Assembly (NCBI RefSeq): GCF_032268605.1
Contig: NZ_CP130318.1
Span: forward strand, 310,001 to 374,000
From: Paenibacillus aurantius
GTDB taxonomy: Bacteria > Bacillota > Bacilli > Paenibacillales > NBRC-103111
DNA length: 64,000 nucleotides
Direction of reading: 5' to 3'
Under the pieces are notes generated by a model that had not been told where the DNA came from, ran no database searches, and saw only the letters and a program-made list of their open reading frames with translations. Positions 1 through 10,045 of this stretch are shown piece after piece; positions within the stretch are counted from its first letter, which is position 1, and the number at the start of each line of letters is the position of its first letter. The position numbers were made by a program, and so were the translations under genes.

Positions 1-1433
<1,433 letters not shown>

Positions 1434-1510
1434 CATGACCCCTTTAGGGGAGTTTAAAGGATGAAACAACGTAAGCTTCGATTCCAGTTTTCAGGGTGCA
1501 AACTCTGACG

Positions 1511-1627
1511 TTTGGTGATGATGGCGGAGGGGAACCACGCGTTCCCATCTCGAACACGACCGTTAAGCCCTCCAGCGCCAATGGTACTTAGATCGCAGGA
1601 TCTTGGAAGAGTAGGACGTTGCCAAGC
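1511..1627 (+). rRNA. 5S ribosomal RNA
   Basis: A 117-base block starts TTTGGTGATGATGGCGGAGG and ends GTAGGACGTTGCCAAGC. The two ends pair with each other, and the internal CCGTTCCCATCTCGAACACG-like loop of 5S rRNA is present. It lies about 77 bases after the 23S 3' end and 7 bases before the first tRNA, as expected in an rrn operon. Confidence 0.95.
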
Positions 1628-1634
1628 GGTATAT

Positions 1635-1710
1635 TCCCTGATAGCTCAGTTGGTAGAGCACTCGACTGTTAATCGAGTTGTCACAGGTTCGAGTCCTGTT
1701 CGGGGAGCCA
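1635..1710 (+). tRNA. tRNA-Asn (GTT)
   Basis: Cloverleaf with a seven-base acceptor stem, anticodon loop CTGTTAA (anticodon GTT), T-arm GGTTCGAGTCC and encoded CCA end. First of twelve tRNAs following the 5S gene. Confidence 0.95.
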
Positions 1711-1711
1711 T

Positions 1712-1787
1712 GCTTCCATAGCTCAGTAGGTAGAGTGCATCCATGGTAAGGATGAGGTCACCGGTTCGATCCCGGTTGGAAGCTCCA
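1712..1787 (+). tRNA. tRNA-Thr (GGT)
   Basis: Anticodon stem CATCC/GGATG encloses loop ATGGTAA, giving anticodon GGT. Encoded CCA. One base separates it from tRNA-Asn. Confidence 0.95.
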
Positions 1788-1794
1788 TTTTCTC

Positions 1795-1869
1795 GGCCCG
1801 TTGGTCAAGGGGTTAAGACACCTCCCTTTCACGGAGGTAACAGGGGTTCGAATCCCCTACGGGTCACCA
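1795..1869 (+). tRNA. tRNA-Glu (TTC)
   Basis: Acceptor GGCCCGT pairs with ACGGGTC (one G-T pair). Anticodon stem CCTCC/GGAGG encloses CTTTCAC, giving anticodon TTC. Encoded CCA. Confidence 0.95.
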
Positions 1870-1883
1870 TTTCTTATCAAGTT

Positions 1884-1959
1884 GGAGGCTTAGCTCAGCT
1901 GGGAGAGCATCTGCCTTACAAGCAGAGGGTCGGCGGTTCGATCCCGTCAGCCTCCACCA
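1884..1959 (+). tRNA. tRNA-Val (TAC)
   Basis: Acceptor GGAGGCT/AGCCTCC. Anticodon stem TCTGC/GCAGA encloses CTTACAA, giving anticodon TAC. Encoded CCA. Confidence 0.95.
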
Positions 1960-1977
1960 TTGTCCTTCAAGGGACAT

Positions 1978-2053
<76 letters not shown>

Positions 2054-2060
2054 GGAACGC

Positions 2061-2135
2061 TGGGGATTAGCCAAGCGGTAAGGCAACGGACTTTGACTCC
2101 GTCATGCCAAGGTTCGAATCCTTGATCCCCAGCCA
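2061..2135 (+). tRNA. tRNA-Gln (TTG)
   Basis: Acceptor TGGGGAT/ATCCCCA. Anticodon stem ACGGA/TCCGT encloses CTTTGAC, giving anticodon TTG. Encoded CCA. Confidence 0.95.
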
Positions 2136-2139
2136 TTTT

Positions 2140-2215
2140 GAGCCATTAGCTCAGTTGGTAGAGCACCTGACTTTTAATCAGGGTGTCGAAGGTTCGAGTC
2201 CTTCATGGCTCACCA
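2140..2215 (+). tRNA. tRNA-Lys (TTT)
   Basis: Acceptor GAGCCAT/ATGGCTC. Anticodon loop CTTTTAA gives anticodon TTT. Encoded CCA. Confidence 0.95.
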
Positions 2216-2227
2216 TTGGTTTGGTTC

Positions 2228-2310
2228 GCGCGTATGGCGGAATTGGCAGACGCACTAGACTTAGGATCTAGCGGGCAACCGTGGGGGTTCAAGTCCCTCT
2301 ACGCGCACCA
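2228..2310 (+). tRNA. tRNA-Leu (TAG)
   Basis: An 83-base class II tRNA with a long variable arm. Acceptor GCGCGTA/TACGCGC. Anticodon stem CTAGA/TCTAG encloses CTTAGGA, giving anticodon TAG. Encoded CCA. Confidence 0.95.
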
Positions 2311-2315
2311 ACTAT

Positions 2316-2390
2316 GCGGACGTGGCTCAGCGGTAGAGCATCGCCTTGCCAAGGCGAGGGTCGCGGGTTCGATTCCCGTCGTCCGCTCCA
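2316..2390 (+). tRNA. tRNA-Gly (GCC)
   Basis: Anticodon stem TCGCC/GGCGA encloses TTGCCAA, giving anticodon GCC. Encoded CCA. Confidence 0.95.
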
Positions 2391-2405
2391 TTATACTTAT
2401 CGTGT

Positions 2406-2482
2406 GTTCCCTTAGCTCAGCTGGATAGAGCGTTTGACTACGAATCAAAAGGTCGGGAGTTCGAATCTCTCAGGGAACGCCA
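2406..2482 (+). tRNA. tRNA-Arg (ACG)
   Basis: Acceptor GTTCCCT/AGGGAAC. Anticodon stem TTTGA/TCAAA encloses CTACGAA, giving anticodon ACG. Encoded CCA. Confidence 0.95.
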
Positions 2483-2509
2483 TTAAGTATGGAAATTTTC
2501 TAAAGGTTA

Positions 2510-2586
2510 CGGGACGTAGCTCAGCTTGGTAGAGCACCTGGTTTGGGACCAGGGGGTCGCATGTTCAAATCGTGTCGTCCCGACCA
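2510..2586 (+). tRNA. tRNA-Pro (TGG)
   Basis: Acceptor CGGGACG/CGTCCCG. Anticodon stem CCTGG/CCAGG encloses TTTGGGA, giving anticodon TGG. Encoded CCA. Confidence 0.95.
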
Positions 2587-2613
2587 TTTTTAGAGAATAA
2601 GCATTATCCTCAT

Positions 2614-2687
2614 GCGGGTGTAGTTCAATGGTAGAACTCCAGCCTTCCAAGCTGGTAGCGTGGGTTCGATTCCCATCACCCGCTCCA
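2614..2687 (+). tRNA. tRNA-Gly (TCC)
   Basis: Anticodon stem CCAGC/GCTGG encloses CTTCCAA, giving anticodon TCC. Encoded CCA. Last tRNA of the cluster, followed directly by terminators. Confidence 0.95.
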
Positions 2688-2699
2688 TTTTTTAATCCA

Positions 2700-2751
2700 G
2701 GACCGATTGGTCTTTTTTTGTATAAGCGGACAGCTAGTCAGCTTTTTTTTT
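2700..2751 (+). terminator. rrn/tRNA operon terminator (tandem)
   Basis: Two short hairpins are each followed by a T-run. The first is GACC-GATT-GGTC followed by seven Ts. The second is AGCT-AGTC-AGCT followed by nine Ts. They lie 13 bases after the last tRNA and close the rRNA-tRNA transcript. The stems are short, so the long T-runs carry most of the evidence. The 340 bases from here to ppc hold no gene; the only structure seen is a 12-bp palindrome ATCCTATAGGAT at 2812-2823 and a possible -10 box TATGAT at 2877-2882. Confidence 0.7.
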
Positions 2752-3030
2752 GTGGAAATGCTTTAGTGCATGAACGAAGTAAAGCGGTTAAGTGTCCCAA
2801 TGTATTCTAATATCCTATAGGATTAGATAGGATTTTGTTGGATTTTGCCGAAATCGCTGTTCTTAGGGAAAGCGGGTATGATAAACTAGACTAAATAACC
2901 ATTCGGCAGCCGTTTAATTAATCATGGAGCAGGCTGGCTCATGGGAAACCTTCAGCCTCGGCTAGTCTCAAATGTTGAAGAATCAATGACGGAGTGGCTA
3001 CAGAAAGAAATTAAGGATTGGGTGAGAGAA

Positions 3031-5820
3031 ATGACTGAAGTAAATCTTATGGCGAAAGGCTCAACCAACAACTTACTGCGCCGGGATGTCCGCTTTCTGG
3101 GGAACATTCTCGGGGAAGTGCTCGTTCACCAAGGGGGGAAGGAGCTTCTTGCCGTTGTCGAAAAAATCCGGGAGCTGAGCAAATCGATCCGTGCGGAGTT
3201 CGTGCCTGATCTGTATAAAGAATTCAAGCAGACCATCGATTCCTGTCAGCCGGAAATTCGCCACCAGGTGATCCGGGCTTTTGCTATCTATTTTCAGCTG
3301 GTGAACATTGCGGAGCAGAACCACCGGATTCGCCGCAAGCGTGATTACGATCGTACGGCGGGGGAGACCATCCAGCCGGGATCGATTGAAAGCATTATAA
3401 AGGAATTAAAGCAGCAGGATATGCCGGTGGAGGAAGTTCGCAGCATCCTGGAAGGCATTTCTCTAGAATTAGTTATGACCGCCCACCCGACGGAAGCGAC
3501 GCGTAAAGCGGTTCTCGACATTCATCAGCGTATCGCCCATGAGGTGGAGCAGTACGACAATCCTATGCTTACTTACCGGGAGAGAGAACAGCTAAGGGAT
3601 AAGCTGAAGAGTGAAGTGCTCACGCTCTGGCAAACCGATGAGCTTCGGGACCGGAAGCCGACGGTCGTCGATGAAGTGCGCAATGGGCTGTACTATTTTG
3701 ACGAGACGTTGTTTGATGTGCTTCCTGAGGTTTATGGAGAGCTGGAACGCTGCCTTGATAAGTACTACCCGGGTGAGTCGTGGCACGTGCCTTCTTTCCT
3801 GCGTTTTGGATCTTGGATTGGCGGGGACCGGGACGGAAATCCATCGGTAACGGCCGCTGTAACGTGGCGCACGCTGGTCATGCACCGGGAGATGGCGCTA
3901 GAGAAGTATAAAGTAACGCTACGGGAGCTCATGCAGCATCTCAGCTTTAGCAAAAACATTGTCTCGGTAAGCGAGGAGCTGCTGGAATCCATTGCCCGCG
4001 ACCGGGATTCGGTGGACCTGGAAACGGAGGAGCCTTGGAGGAACGAGAAGGAGCCTTACCGCATCAAGCTGACCTATATGCTGGAGAAGATGAACAACAC
4101 CGCTCAACCCGGCTACCCGGATGGTCCGGGCAAATACAATTCCGTTGAAGAATTGATTGCCGATCTGAAGGTAATGGATGCCAGCCTGCGGCTGCATTAT
4201 GCCGATTATGTCGCGGATTCCTATACGAAGAAGCTCATCCGGCAGGCGGAACTGTTCGGCTTCCATATGGCTGCCTTGGATGTGCGTCAGCACAGTAAGG
4301 AGCATGAGAAGGCGATGAGCGAGGTTATGCTTAAGATGGGCATAGCCGACGATTATTCGGCTCTCTCGGAGAAAGAAAAGATCGAGCTTCTAACTCGTAC
4401 CTTAGATGACCCGCGGCCGATCACTTCACCTTACCTTGATTACAGTGAATCGACCACGGAGTGCCTGAATGTCTATAAAACGATCAAGGCCGCTCAAGAG
4501 GAGTTCGGACGCGGCTGCATCACCAGCTACTTGATCAGTATGACCTGCGGGGCTAGTGACCTCCTGGAGGTTATGGTGTTCAGCAAGGAGTTTGGCCTTT
4601 ACCGCCGCCAGGCGGACGGAACGGTTACTTGTACGCTGCAGCCGGCTCCCCTTTTCGAGACGATCGAGGATCTGCATGCTGCGCCGGAGATTATGGATAC
4701 GCTGTTTAACATTCCGGCGTACCGGGACAGCCTCAACAGCTTGAACCAGCTGCAGGAGATTATGCTGGGCTACTCGGACAGCAACAAGGACGGCGGCGTT
4801 CTGACGGCGAACTGGGAGCTTCGGGTCGCACTGAAGCACATTACGGAGGCGGCCAAAAAGCACCAGGTTAAGCTGAAATTCTTCCACGGACGCGGCGGTG
4901 CTCTTGGCCGCGGGGGAATGCCGCTTAACCGCAGCATTCTGGCCCAGCCGCCAGAGACATTGGGCGGCGGCATCAAGATCACGGAGCAGGGAGAGGTTCT
5001 GTCCCAGCGTTACGCCATTAAGGGAATTGCTTACCGCAGCCTGGAGCAGGCTACGTGGGCGTTGATCACGGCGGCTGTCATGGCCCGTAACCCGCAAAGT
5101 GATCTTTCCGAGAACAAATGGGAAGGGTATATGAAGGACATTTCGGAGCAGGCGCAGACGAAGTACCAGGATCTGATTTTCCGGGATCCGGATTTCCTCA
5201 CCTTCTTCTACGAGTCCACTCCGCTTCCGGAAATCGGTGAGCTTAACATCGGCTCGCGTCCGGCCAAACGTAACAACAGCGGGCGTTTTGAGGACTTGAG
5301 GGCCATTCCTTGGGTGTTCTCCTGGACCCAGACCCGGTACCTCCTTCCGGCTTGGTACGCGGCAGGCTCGGGACTCCAGAGCTTCTACCAGAACAAGCCG
5401 GAGAACATGAAGCAGCTGCAGCAAATGTACGCCAAATGGTCGTTCTTCCGCACCGCGATCGACAATCTCCAAATGGCGCTCGCGAAAGCCGATATGACCA
5501 TTGCGAAGGAGTACGGCCAGCTCGTGAAGGATCCGAAGATCGCCGAACGGATCGCCAACCTGATCCAGGAGGAATACCAGCTGACCTCCAACCTTATTCT
5601 GCAAATTACCGGTCAGCAGGAAATCCTCGACAACGTGCCGATTCTGCAGGAATCCATCCGGCTGCGTAACCCTTATGTCGATCCCCTCAGCTATATGCAG
5701 GTTCAGCTGCTGACGGAGCTGAGAGGGCGGAAGGATAATGAAGAAGACGACGGCGAGCTCCTGCGGGAAGTTCTGCTTACCATCAACGGAATTGCCGCGG
5801 GGCTTCGAAATACAGGCTGA
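3031..5820 (+). CDS. ppc: phosphoenolpyruvate carboxylase
   Basis: Cytosolic anaplerotic enzyme that carboxylates phosphoenolpyruvate with bicarbonate to oxaloacetate. The active-site blocks of the family are all present in order: TAHPTEATRKA (catalytic His), GGDRDGNP, LGYSDSNKDGG, FHGRGGALGRGG, a NNSGRFEDLRAIPW block and the invariant C-terminal RNTG. From ATG 3031 the protein is 929 residues, close to the family norm. The open frame reaches back to 2941, but the extra 30 residues have no counterpart I recall in PEP carboxylases, and homologues begin just before the NNLLRRDVRFLG block. I therefore prefer 3031, although the ribosome site there (GGTGAG) is only moderate. Single-gene transcript, followed by a strong terminator. 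A 466-codon antisense frame over its 3' half is a shadow. Confidence 0.95.
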   Translation: MTEVNLMAKGSTNNLLRRDVRFLGNILGEVLVHQGGKELLAVVEKIRELSKSIRAEFVPDLYKEFKQTIDSCQPEIRHQVIRAFAIYFQLVNIAEQNHRIRRKRDYDRTAGETIQPGSIESIIKELKQQDMPVEEVRSILEGISLELVMTAHPTEATRKAVLDIHQRIAHEVEQYDNPMLTYREREQLRDKLKSEVLTLWQTDELRDRKPTVVDEVRNGLYYFDETLFDVLPEVYGELERCLDKYYPGESWHVPSFLRFGSWIGGDRDGNPSVTAAVTWRTLVMHREMALEKYKVTLRELMQHLSFSKNIVSVSEELLESIARDRDSVDLETEEPWRNEKEPYRIKLTYMLEKMNNTAQPGYPDGPGKYNSVEELIADLKVMDASLRLHYADYVADSYTKKLIRQAELFGFHMAALDVRQHSKEHEKAMSEVMLKMGIADDYSALSEKEKIELLTRTLDDPRPITSPYLDYSESTTECLNVYKTIKAAQEEFGRGCITSYLISMTCGASDLLEVMVFSKEFGLYRRQADGTVTCTLQPAPLFETIEDLHAAPEIMDTLFNIPAYRDSLNSLNQLQEIMLGYSDSNKDGGVLTANWELRVALKHITEAAKKHQVKLKFFHGRGGALGRGGMPLNRSILAQPPETLGGGIKITEQGEVLSQRYAIKGIAYRSLEQATWALITAAVMARNPQSDLSENKWEGYMKDISEQAQTKYQDLIFRDPDFLTFFYESTPLPEIGELNIGSRPAKRNNSGRFEDLRAIPWVFSWTQTRYLLPAWYAAGSGLQSFYQNKPENMKQLQQMYAKWSFFRTAIDNLQMALAKADMTIAKEYGQLVKDPKIAERIANLIQEEYQLTSNLILQITGQQEILDNVPILQESIRLRNPYVDPLSYMQVQLLTELRGRKDNEEDDGELLREVLLTINGIAAGLRNTG

Positions 5821-5892
5821 TGCCATCCGGTTGGGCCGGATAGCCAGAGATTGATGGATGGCCCACCAGGCATCGGGGATACAGTCAGAAAG

Positions 5893-5918
5893 TCGGGCCG
5901 ATGGCCCGGCTTTTTTTT
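5893..5918 (+). terminator. ppc terminator
   Basis: Stem GTCGGGCC / GGCCCGGC around a three-base loop, followed by eight Ts. It is preceded at 5822-5862 by two mutually exclusive hairpins (ATCCGG/CCGGAT and GCCATCC/GGATGGC). Confidence 0.9.
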
Positions 5919-5929
5919 AAGCTTCTTTT

Positions 5930-6189
5930 TCTAAAGCAGGTCGTGACCCGTCCAAGTCGGGTGCTCCCGCAGGTCCGATGGCCGAGCTCAGCAAAGGGGA
6001 AAGGCCACAGGGGCATGATCTTTGAGCTGCTGGGGAGACTGCTGGTGCCAAGATTGCGCTTGTCTTGGTAAGATCGATCTGGGACATAAGTCTCGAAAAC
6101 GTGTCAAAGAAGAGAAAGAGGGGGTATTAAGAAAAGAGCAGCTTCTTCGGAGAATGGATGTGTTTTGCGGGGGTAGAGTTAGGGGGCAG
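5930..6189 (+). other. intergenic stretch, nothing recognised
   Basis: Between the ppc terminator and the sigW promoter no gene with a ribosome site and family-like protein is visible. The short open frames here look random. Confidence 0.5.
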
Positions 6190-6218
6190 TTGCACTTTAA
6201 GGACAAATCTGCCATAAT
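6190..6218 (+). promoter_or_regulatory. putative sigma-A promoter for sigW operon
   Basis: TTGCAC, a 17-base spacer and CATAAT. This leaves a leader of about 170 bases before sigW. No ECF-type TGAAAC/CGTA promoter was found close to sigW, so autoregulation by SigW is not visible here. Confidence 0.5.
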
Positions 6219-6392
6219 GCTCACATCTGCATGAATTTGTTCCCTTTTGCCGGTTAAGAAGATCTTGCCGGGCTGGGAAAGCAAGGGAACCAGAATTACT
6301 GGATTCCTGTTACCTAACACCAATCGCCGCAATAAGGATGGGAAGGCCAAAAGCCAGAAGAAGCTGCAGCTTTCATACGGGGGGAAAGGAAC

Positions 6393-6983
6393 TTGAATTA
6401 TGTGGAAACAAGGCTGGCTAAGCTTGCCCGGACGGGAGACCGGAGAGCTTTTGCTGAACTTGTGGATCTGTATAAAGATAAAATGTATCATTTGGCGTAC
6501 CGGATGCTGGGGCAGTCTCATGAGGCCGAAGACATCGTTCAGGAGACGTTTCTTAGGGTGTACACGAATCTGGACCGCTATGACGTGAACCAGAAATTCT
6601 CCACCTGGATCTACCGGATCGCCACCAACCTGTGCATCGACCGCCTGCGCAAAAGAAAACCGAATTATTCGCTGGACGCGGAAATGCCGGAAGGGGAAGG
6701 GGCCGATTGGTACTCTCTTCTCGCTAGTGACCAGCCGTCGCCGGAAAGCGAGGTTATGCTGTCGGAGACGCAGGAGCATATCCGCCGGGCCATCGATTCG
6801 CTGCCGGACAAGTACAAGTCGGTGGTTATTCTCCGTTACCTCCAGGACCTGTCCCTGCAGGAAATCGGGGATGTGCTGGACATGCCGGTCACCACGGTCA
6901 AGACGCGGGTTCACCGCGGACGGGAATTCTTAAGGAAAAAGCTCGAGTCGGAATACGGCGGAAAAGTTTTTGAAACAAAATAA
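6393..6983 (+). CDS. sigW: ECF RNA polymerase sigma factor SigW
   Basis: Extracytoplasmic-function sigma factor of 196 residues, predicted to direct RNA polymerase to envelope-stress promoters. Region 2 is seen in the segment around YRMLGQSHEAEDIVQETF and WIYRIATNLCIDRLRKRKP. Region 4 is seen in IRRAIDSLPDKYKSVVILRY, LSLQEIGDVLDMPVTTVKTR and HRGREFLRKKL. The start is TTG, with a strong ribosome site GGGGGGAAAGGA five bases upstream; the next Met is internal to region 2. It is followed 52 bases later by its anti-sigma factor and then by cdaA-cdaR-glmM-glmS, the same order as around sigW in Bacillus, which supports the name. Its activity is expected to be held by RsiW until regulated proteolysis. 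Confidence 0.93.
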   Translation: MNYVETRLAKLARTGDRRAFAELVDLYKDKMYHLAYRMLGQSHEAEDIVQETFLRVYTNLDRYDVNQKFSTWIYRIATNLCIDRLRKRKPNYSLDAEMPEGEGADWYSLLASDQPSPESEVMLSETQEHIRRAIDSLPDKYKSVVILRYLQDLSLQEIGDVLDMPVTTVKTRVHRGREFLRKKLESEYGGKVFETK

Positions 6984-7035
6984 ATCGTGATTCGTATGAT
7001 ACTATACAAGATTGAAAGAAAGGAGAGGCTCTCCA

Positions 7036-7641
7036 ATGGATTGCAAGCAAGCTGTCCGGGAAATGCATGAATTTCTGGACGGAACCCTGACGGGACCCAA
7101 AGCGGCGGCTTTGAAAGAACATATGCTGTCGTGTCCCGACTGCCGGCTCGTGTTCCAGCAGTTGGAAACCACCGATGCCCTGGTCAAGTCGATGCCGCGT
7201 CCTTCGGCACCCGATGATCTGACCGACCGAATCATGGGTGCTCTGCCCCAATCACGAAAGAAAGCATCCTGGCTTCAATGGGTTAAGCGTCATCCGGCGA
7301 TTTCCGTTGCGTCGGTTTTTTTGCTGGTTATGGTGAGCAGCTTTCTCTCCCTGTGGAATGAGGATACCCAAATGACGGTCAAGGGAGCTAACCTCGATCA
7401 GCTCGTGATCAAAGGCGATACCGTGTATCTGCCGGCCGGCCACAAGGTGAACGGCGACCTGATGGTCAAACGGGGCAAAATCCAGGTGGACGGGGAATTG
7501 AACGGCAACCTCATCGTCATTGACGGAACCTATGCCCTCGCGTCCACGGCCAAAATTTCCGGAGAAACCCGTGTGATCGACCAGGCGCTGCAATGGCTGT
7601 GGTTTGAGATGAACGAAATGGTCGGCGGCCTGGCCAAATAG
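7036..7641 (+). CDS. rsiW: anti-sigma-W factor RsiW
   Basis: Single-pass membrane anti-sigma factor of 201 residues. The N-terminal zinc anti-sigma domain has the motif HMLSCPDC (HxxxCxxC) near residue 33, preceded by the upstream His in MHEFLDG. One transmembrane segment follows near residues 90-105 (PAISVASVFLLVMVSSFLSL). The C-terminal part is extracytoplasmic and rich in short beta-like repeats. The start is ATG 7036, with AAAGGAGAGG upstream; an in-frame TTG at 7012 lies ahead of this ribosome site and is rejected. Directly downstream of sigW in the same transcript. By analogy to Bacillus RsiW it is cleaved at the outer face and then within the membrane to free SigW; the protease genes are not in this window. 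Confidence 0.92.
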   Translation: MDCKQAVREMHEFLDGTLTGPKAAALKEHMLSCPDCRLVFQQLETTDALVKSMPRPSAPDDLTDRIMGALPQSRKKASWLQWVKRHPAISVASVFLLVMVSSFLSLWNEDTQMTVKGANLDQLVIKGDTVYLPAGHKVNGDLMVKRGKIQVDGELNGNLIVIDGTYALASTAKISGETRVIDQALQWLWFEMNEMVGGLAK

Positions 7642-7653
7642 CTACGTTAATCC

Positions 7654-7686
7654 AACCTCCCCTGGGCTTGAAGGGGAGGTTTTTTA
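7654..7686 (+). terminator. sigW-rsiW terminator
   Basis: AACCTCCCC and GGGGAGGTT pair around a 10-base loop, followed by six Ts. Confidence 0.9.
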
Positions 7687-7764
7687 TTGAAAATGTGGTA
7701 TCATCTATAGAGAGAAAGAGAGAAGGAATGCCGAACCCAGGGGGTTCGTATTGGGGGATCGAGA

Positions 7765-8592
7765 ATGGACTACTTGAGGGATTTGACATTCAAAAGCTCC
7801 ATTAAAGAAATCATCGACATTGTGATTGTCAGCTATGTCATCTATAAGCTTATCCTCCTGCTCCGCGGCACCCGGGCGGTCCAGCTTTTAAAAGGGATTT
7901 TCGTCGTTGTCATTGCCTGGGCGATAAGTGTGTGGTTCGATCTGAATACGCTGAAATGGATGATGAACCAGACGTTTAATTTCGGCGTTCTGGCCGTTAT
8001 CATCATCTTCCAGCCGGAGCTTAGGCGGGCGCTCGAGCAGCTCGGACGGGGCAAGCTGTTCAGCCGGAGCACGTCCGAGGAGGACGCGCTCATCAATGAG
8101 CGGATCGGCGAAATCCTGAAGGCCGTTAACTATTTATGCCGCCGAAAGATCGGCGCGTTAATCGTGTTCGAGCGGGAAACGGGGTTGAACGAGTACATAG
8201 AGTCCGGGATTCCCATACGGGCGGAGATTTCCTCGGAGCTTCTCATTAACATTTTTATCCCGAACACACCTCTTCATGACGGGGCGATCATTCTCAGGCA
8301 GAATCAGCTGATGGCGGCGGCGTGCTACCTCCCTCTTTCGGAGAATCCTTTTATCAGCAAGGAATTGGGGACCCGCCACCGCGCCGGCATAGGCGTAAGT
8401 GAAATGTCGGATGCGATCTCGGTTATCGTGTCGGAGGAAACGGGACAGGTCTCCCTTGCCATCAACGGACTGGTGGTCCGGGACATCAAGGAAGAATCGC
8501 TCATCTCCAAGCTGTACGAAGAGCTGAAGACGAAGAAGACAACGAAGGAAAAGAGCTCTTTCTGGAAGCGGAAGGGTGGTTCGGATGGATAA
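7765..8592 (+). CDS. cdaA: diadenylate cyclase CdaA
   Basis: Membrane diadenylate cyclase that makes the second messenger c-di-AMP from two ATP. It has 275 residues. Two or three hydrophobic N-terminal segments occupy residues 18-85, followed by a DAC domain with the DGA motif at 172-174 (PLHDGAIIL) and RHR at 204-206 (GTRHRAGIG), the two nucleotide-binding signatures. The start ATG 7765 follows GGGGGATCGAG. The 3' end overlaps cdaR by 8 bases, so the two are translationally coupled. With cdaR and glmM it forms the module known in Firmicutes, in which CdaR and GlmM modulate cyclase activity, tying c-di-AMP to peptidoglycan precursor supply. Confidence 0.95.
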   Translation: MDYLRDLTFKSSIKEIIDIVIVSYVIYKLILLLRGTRAVQLLKGIFVVVIAWAISVWFDLNTLKWMMNQTFNFGVLAVIIIFQPELRRALEQLGRGKLFSRSTSEEDALINERIGEILKAVNYLCRRKIGALIVFERETGLNEYIESGIPIRAEISSELLINIFIPNTPLHDGAIILRQNQLMAAACYLPLSENPFISKELGTRHRAGIGVSEMSDAISVIVSEETGQVSLAINGLVVRDIKEESLISKLYEELKTKKTTKEKSSFWKRKGGSDG

Positions 8593-9991
8593 ATGGCTTC
8601 AGAACAACAATGTCGTGAAAGTGATTGCTCTACTGGCGGGGATTCTTCTCTGGATAGTGGTCCATATGGATGTGCAGTCGTCTTCTACGGGTTCGGGGTC
8701 TCTGGTCCGGGAGGATAAGGTCAACAATGTGGCGATCACGCCCAAATACGATTCAGATCAATATTACATCAAGTCGATAGAGCCGGCGGAGGCGACGGTC
8801 GTCCTCCGTTGGAAGGAAAGCTCGCTCCGTAGGGTTAACACCGGCAATCTGCAGGTGGAGCTCGACCTCAGCCGTTACACGGAGGGCCAGCATGTTATTC
8901 CTCTTCGTGCGACGGGCGTCTCGGATTGGGTTACCGCGGAAGTCATTCCGCAAACCGTGAAGGTGGTCATCGAGAAAAAAGAAAAGAAGGTCGTTCCGGT
9001 TGTCATCAATGTGACCGGGACGCCGGCGGACGGCTACAAGGCGGGGCAGCCGGTGATCAAGCCGAACCGGGTGCAGGTCACGGTGCCGGAAAGCCGCTTG
9101 GAGGAAGTGGACGCCGCCAAAGCGGACATCAGCGTGGATAAGGCCACAGGCAACATCTCGAAGCAGGTGAAGCTGACGGTCTATGACAAGGCAGGGAAGC
9201 CAATCGAAGGCATCGTGAATCCGCAGCTGGTCGAGGTGGAGGTGCCGGTGACGAGCCCCTTTAAGCAGATGCCGCTGCAGGTCAAGGTAACCGGCCAGCC
9301 GGCGGCGGGCTTCAGCGTAGAATCCATAACCCAGGTACCGGACCAGGTGACCGTCTATGCCCCGGAGGATGTCCTGAACAAGCTGGAGTTCTATGAGGGG
9401 CTGCAGATTGACTTGACAGGGTTGAAGGAATCCAAGAAAATGACAATGGACATTCCGCTCAAGAACAAAGCCACTCAAGTAACTCCGAATAAAGTGGAGG
9501 TTTCCATTTCCGTCGTTCCTTCCACGGTCAAGGTGGTGGACAACGTGCCCATCACGCTTGTAGGAGACAATCCCGGGTTTACGGCTAAGCTGGTGACCCC
9601 GGATACCGGAAAGGTCTCCATTCAGCTCGAAGGGGCTCCGGCGATTCTCGACAAGCTGAAGCCGCAGGATGTTCAGGCGGTGGCGGATGTCAGCAACCTT
9701 TCGCCTGGGCGGCATGAGCTGAACATTACGTGGAACCTGCCGATGTTCGTGAAGAAACCGGCGACGGACTATAAAGCGGTCGTAGAGGTAACCGGCGGGG
9801 GGAATCCCGCTCCGAGCCCGACGGCTAAGCCCAGTCCTTCGCCAGTGACGCCGACGCCGTCCCCAAGCCCGTCGTCGGCGCCAGCCCAAAGCAAGCCTAC
9901 GGAGACTCCAACGCCGACGCCGGTGCCAAGCTCAACAGCTACCCCTACTCCCGGAGCATCGACAAGCCCGGCCGCCTCGACGGTCCCGTAA
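8585..9991 (+). CDS. cdaR: CdaA regulator CdaR (YbbR-domain protein)
   Basis: Membrane-anchored extracytoplasmic regulator of the c-di-AMP synthase, 468 residues from ATG 8585. It has one N-terminal transmembrane helix at about residues 12-30, then four successive YbbR repeats of about 80-90 residues, recognisable by the recurring pattern of a VxVP or VTVP strand and a VxVDVS/DLSGL turn. It ends in a roughly 60-residue Pro/Thr/Ser tail (NPAPSPTAKPSPSP and on) typical of cell-wall-spanning linkers. A GTG nine bases earlier is also in frame. It overlaps cdaA and lies 54 bases ahead of glmM, so one operon is likely. The low-complexity tail has no anchoring motif that I can see. Confidence 0.92.
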   Translation: MDKWLQNNNVVKVIALLAGILLWIVVHMDVQSSSTGSGSLVREDKVNNVAITPKYDSDQYYIKSIEPAEATVVLRWKESSLRRVNTGNLQVELDLSRYTEGQHVIPLRATGVSDWVTAEVIPQTVKVVIEKKEKKVVPVVINVTGTPADGYKAGQPVIKPNRVQVTVPESRLEEVDAAKADISVDKATGNISKQVKLTVYDKAGKPIEGIVNPQLVEVEVPVTSPFKQMPLQVKVTGQPAAGFSVESITQVPDQVTVYAPEDVLNKLEFYEGLQIDLTGLKESKKMTMDIPLKNKATQVTPNKVEVSISVVPSTVKVVDNVPITLVGDNPGFTAKLVTPDTGKVSIQLEGAPAILDKLKPQDVQAVADVSNLSPGRHELNITWNLPMFVKKPATDYKAVVEVTGGGNPAPSPTAKPSPSPVTPTPSPSPSSAPAQSKPTETPTPTPVPSSTATPTPGASTSPAASTVP

Positions 9992-10045
9992 GAAGGATAC
10001 AAGGCATTTGAGAAGAGAAGCGATTAAGGAAGGGGTTTACGATAC

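Noticed and set aside
4426-5826. 466-codon open frame antisense to ppc
   Set aside because: It mirrors the codon structure of ppc, its protein is Arg/Gln/Leu-rich and unlike any family, and no promoter or ribosome site is seen.
5930-6392. c-di-GMP, T-box or other riboswitch in the sigW leader
   Set aside because: None of the conserved core motifs were found on inspection.
8753-9889. 378-codon frame antisense to cdaR
   Set aside because: Arg/His-rich shadow of a conserved gene in GC-rich DNA.
9795-9985. Repeated CCGACGCCG-type triplets at the cdaR 3' end as a possible tandem repeat or CRISPR
   Set aside because: They are codons of a Pro/Thr/Ser linker, in frame and irregular.
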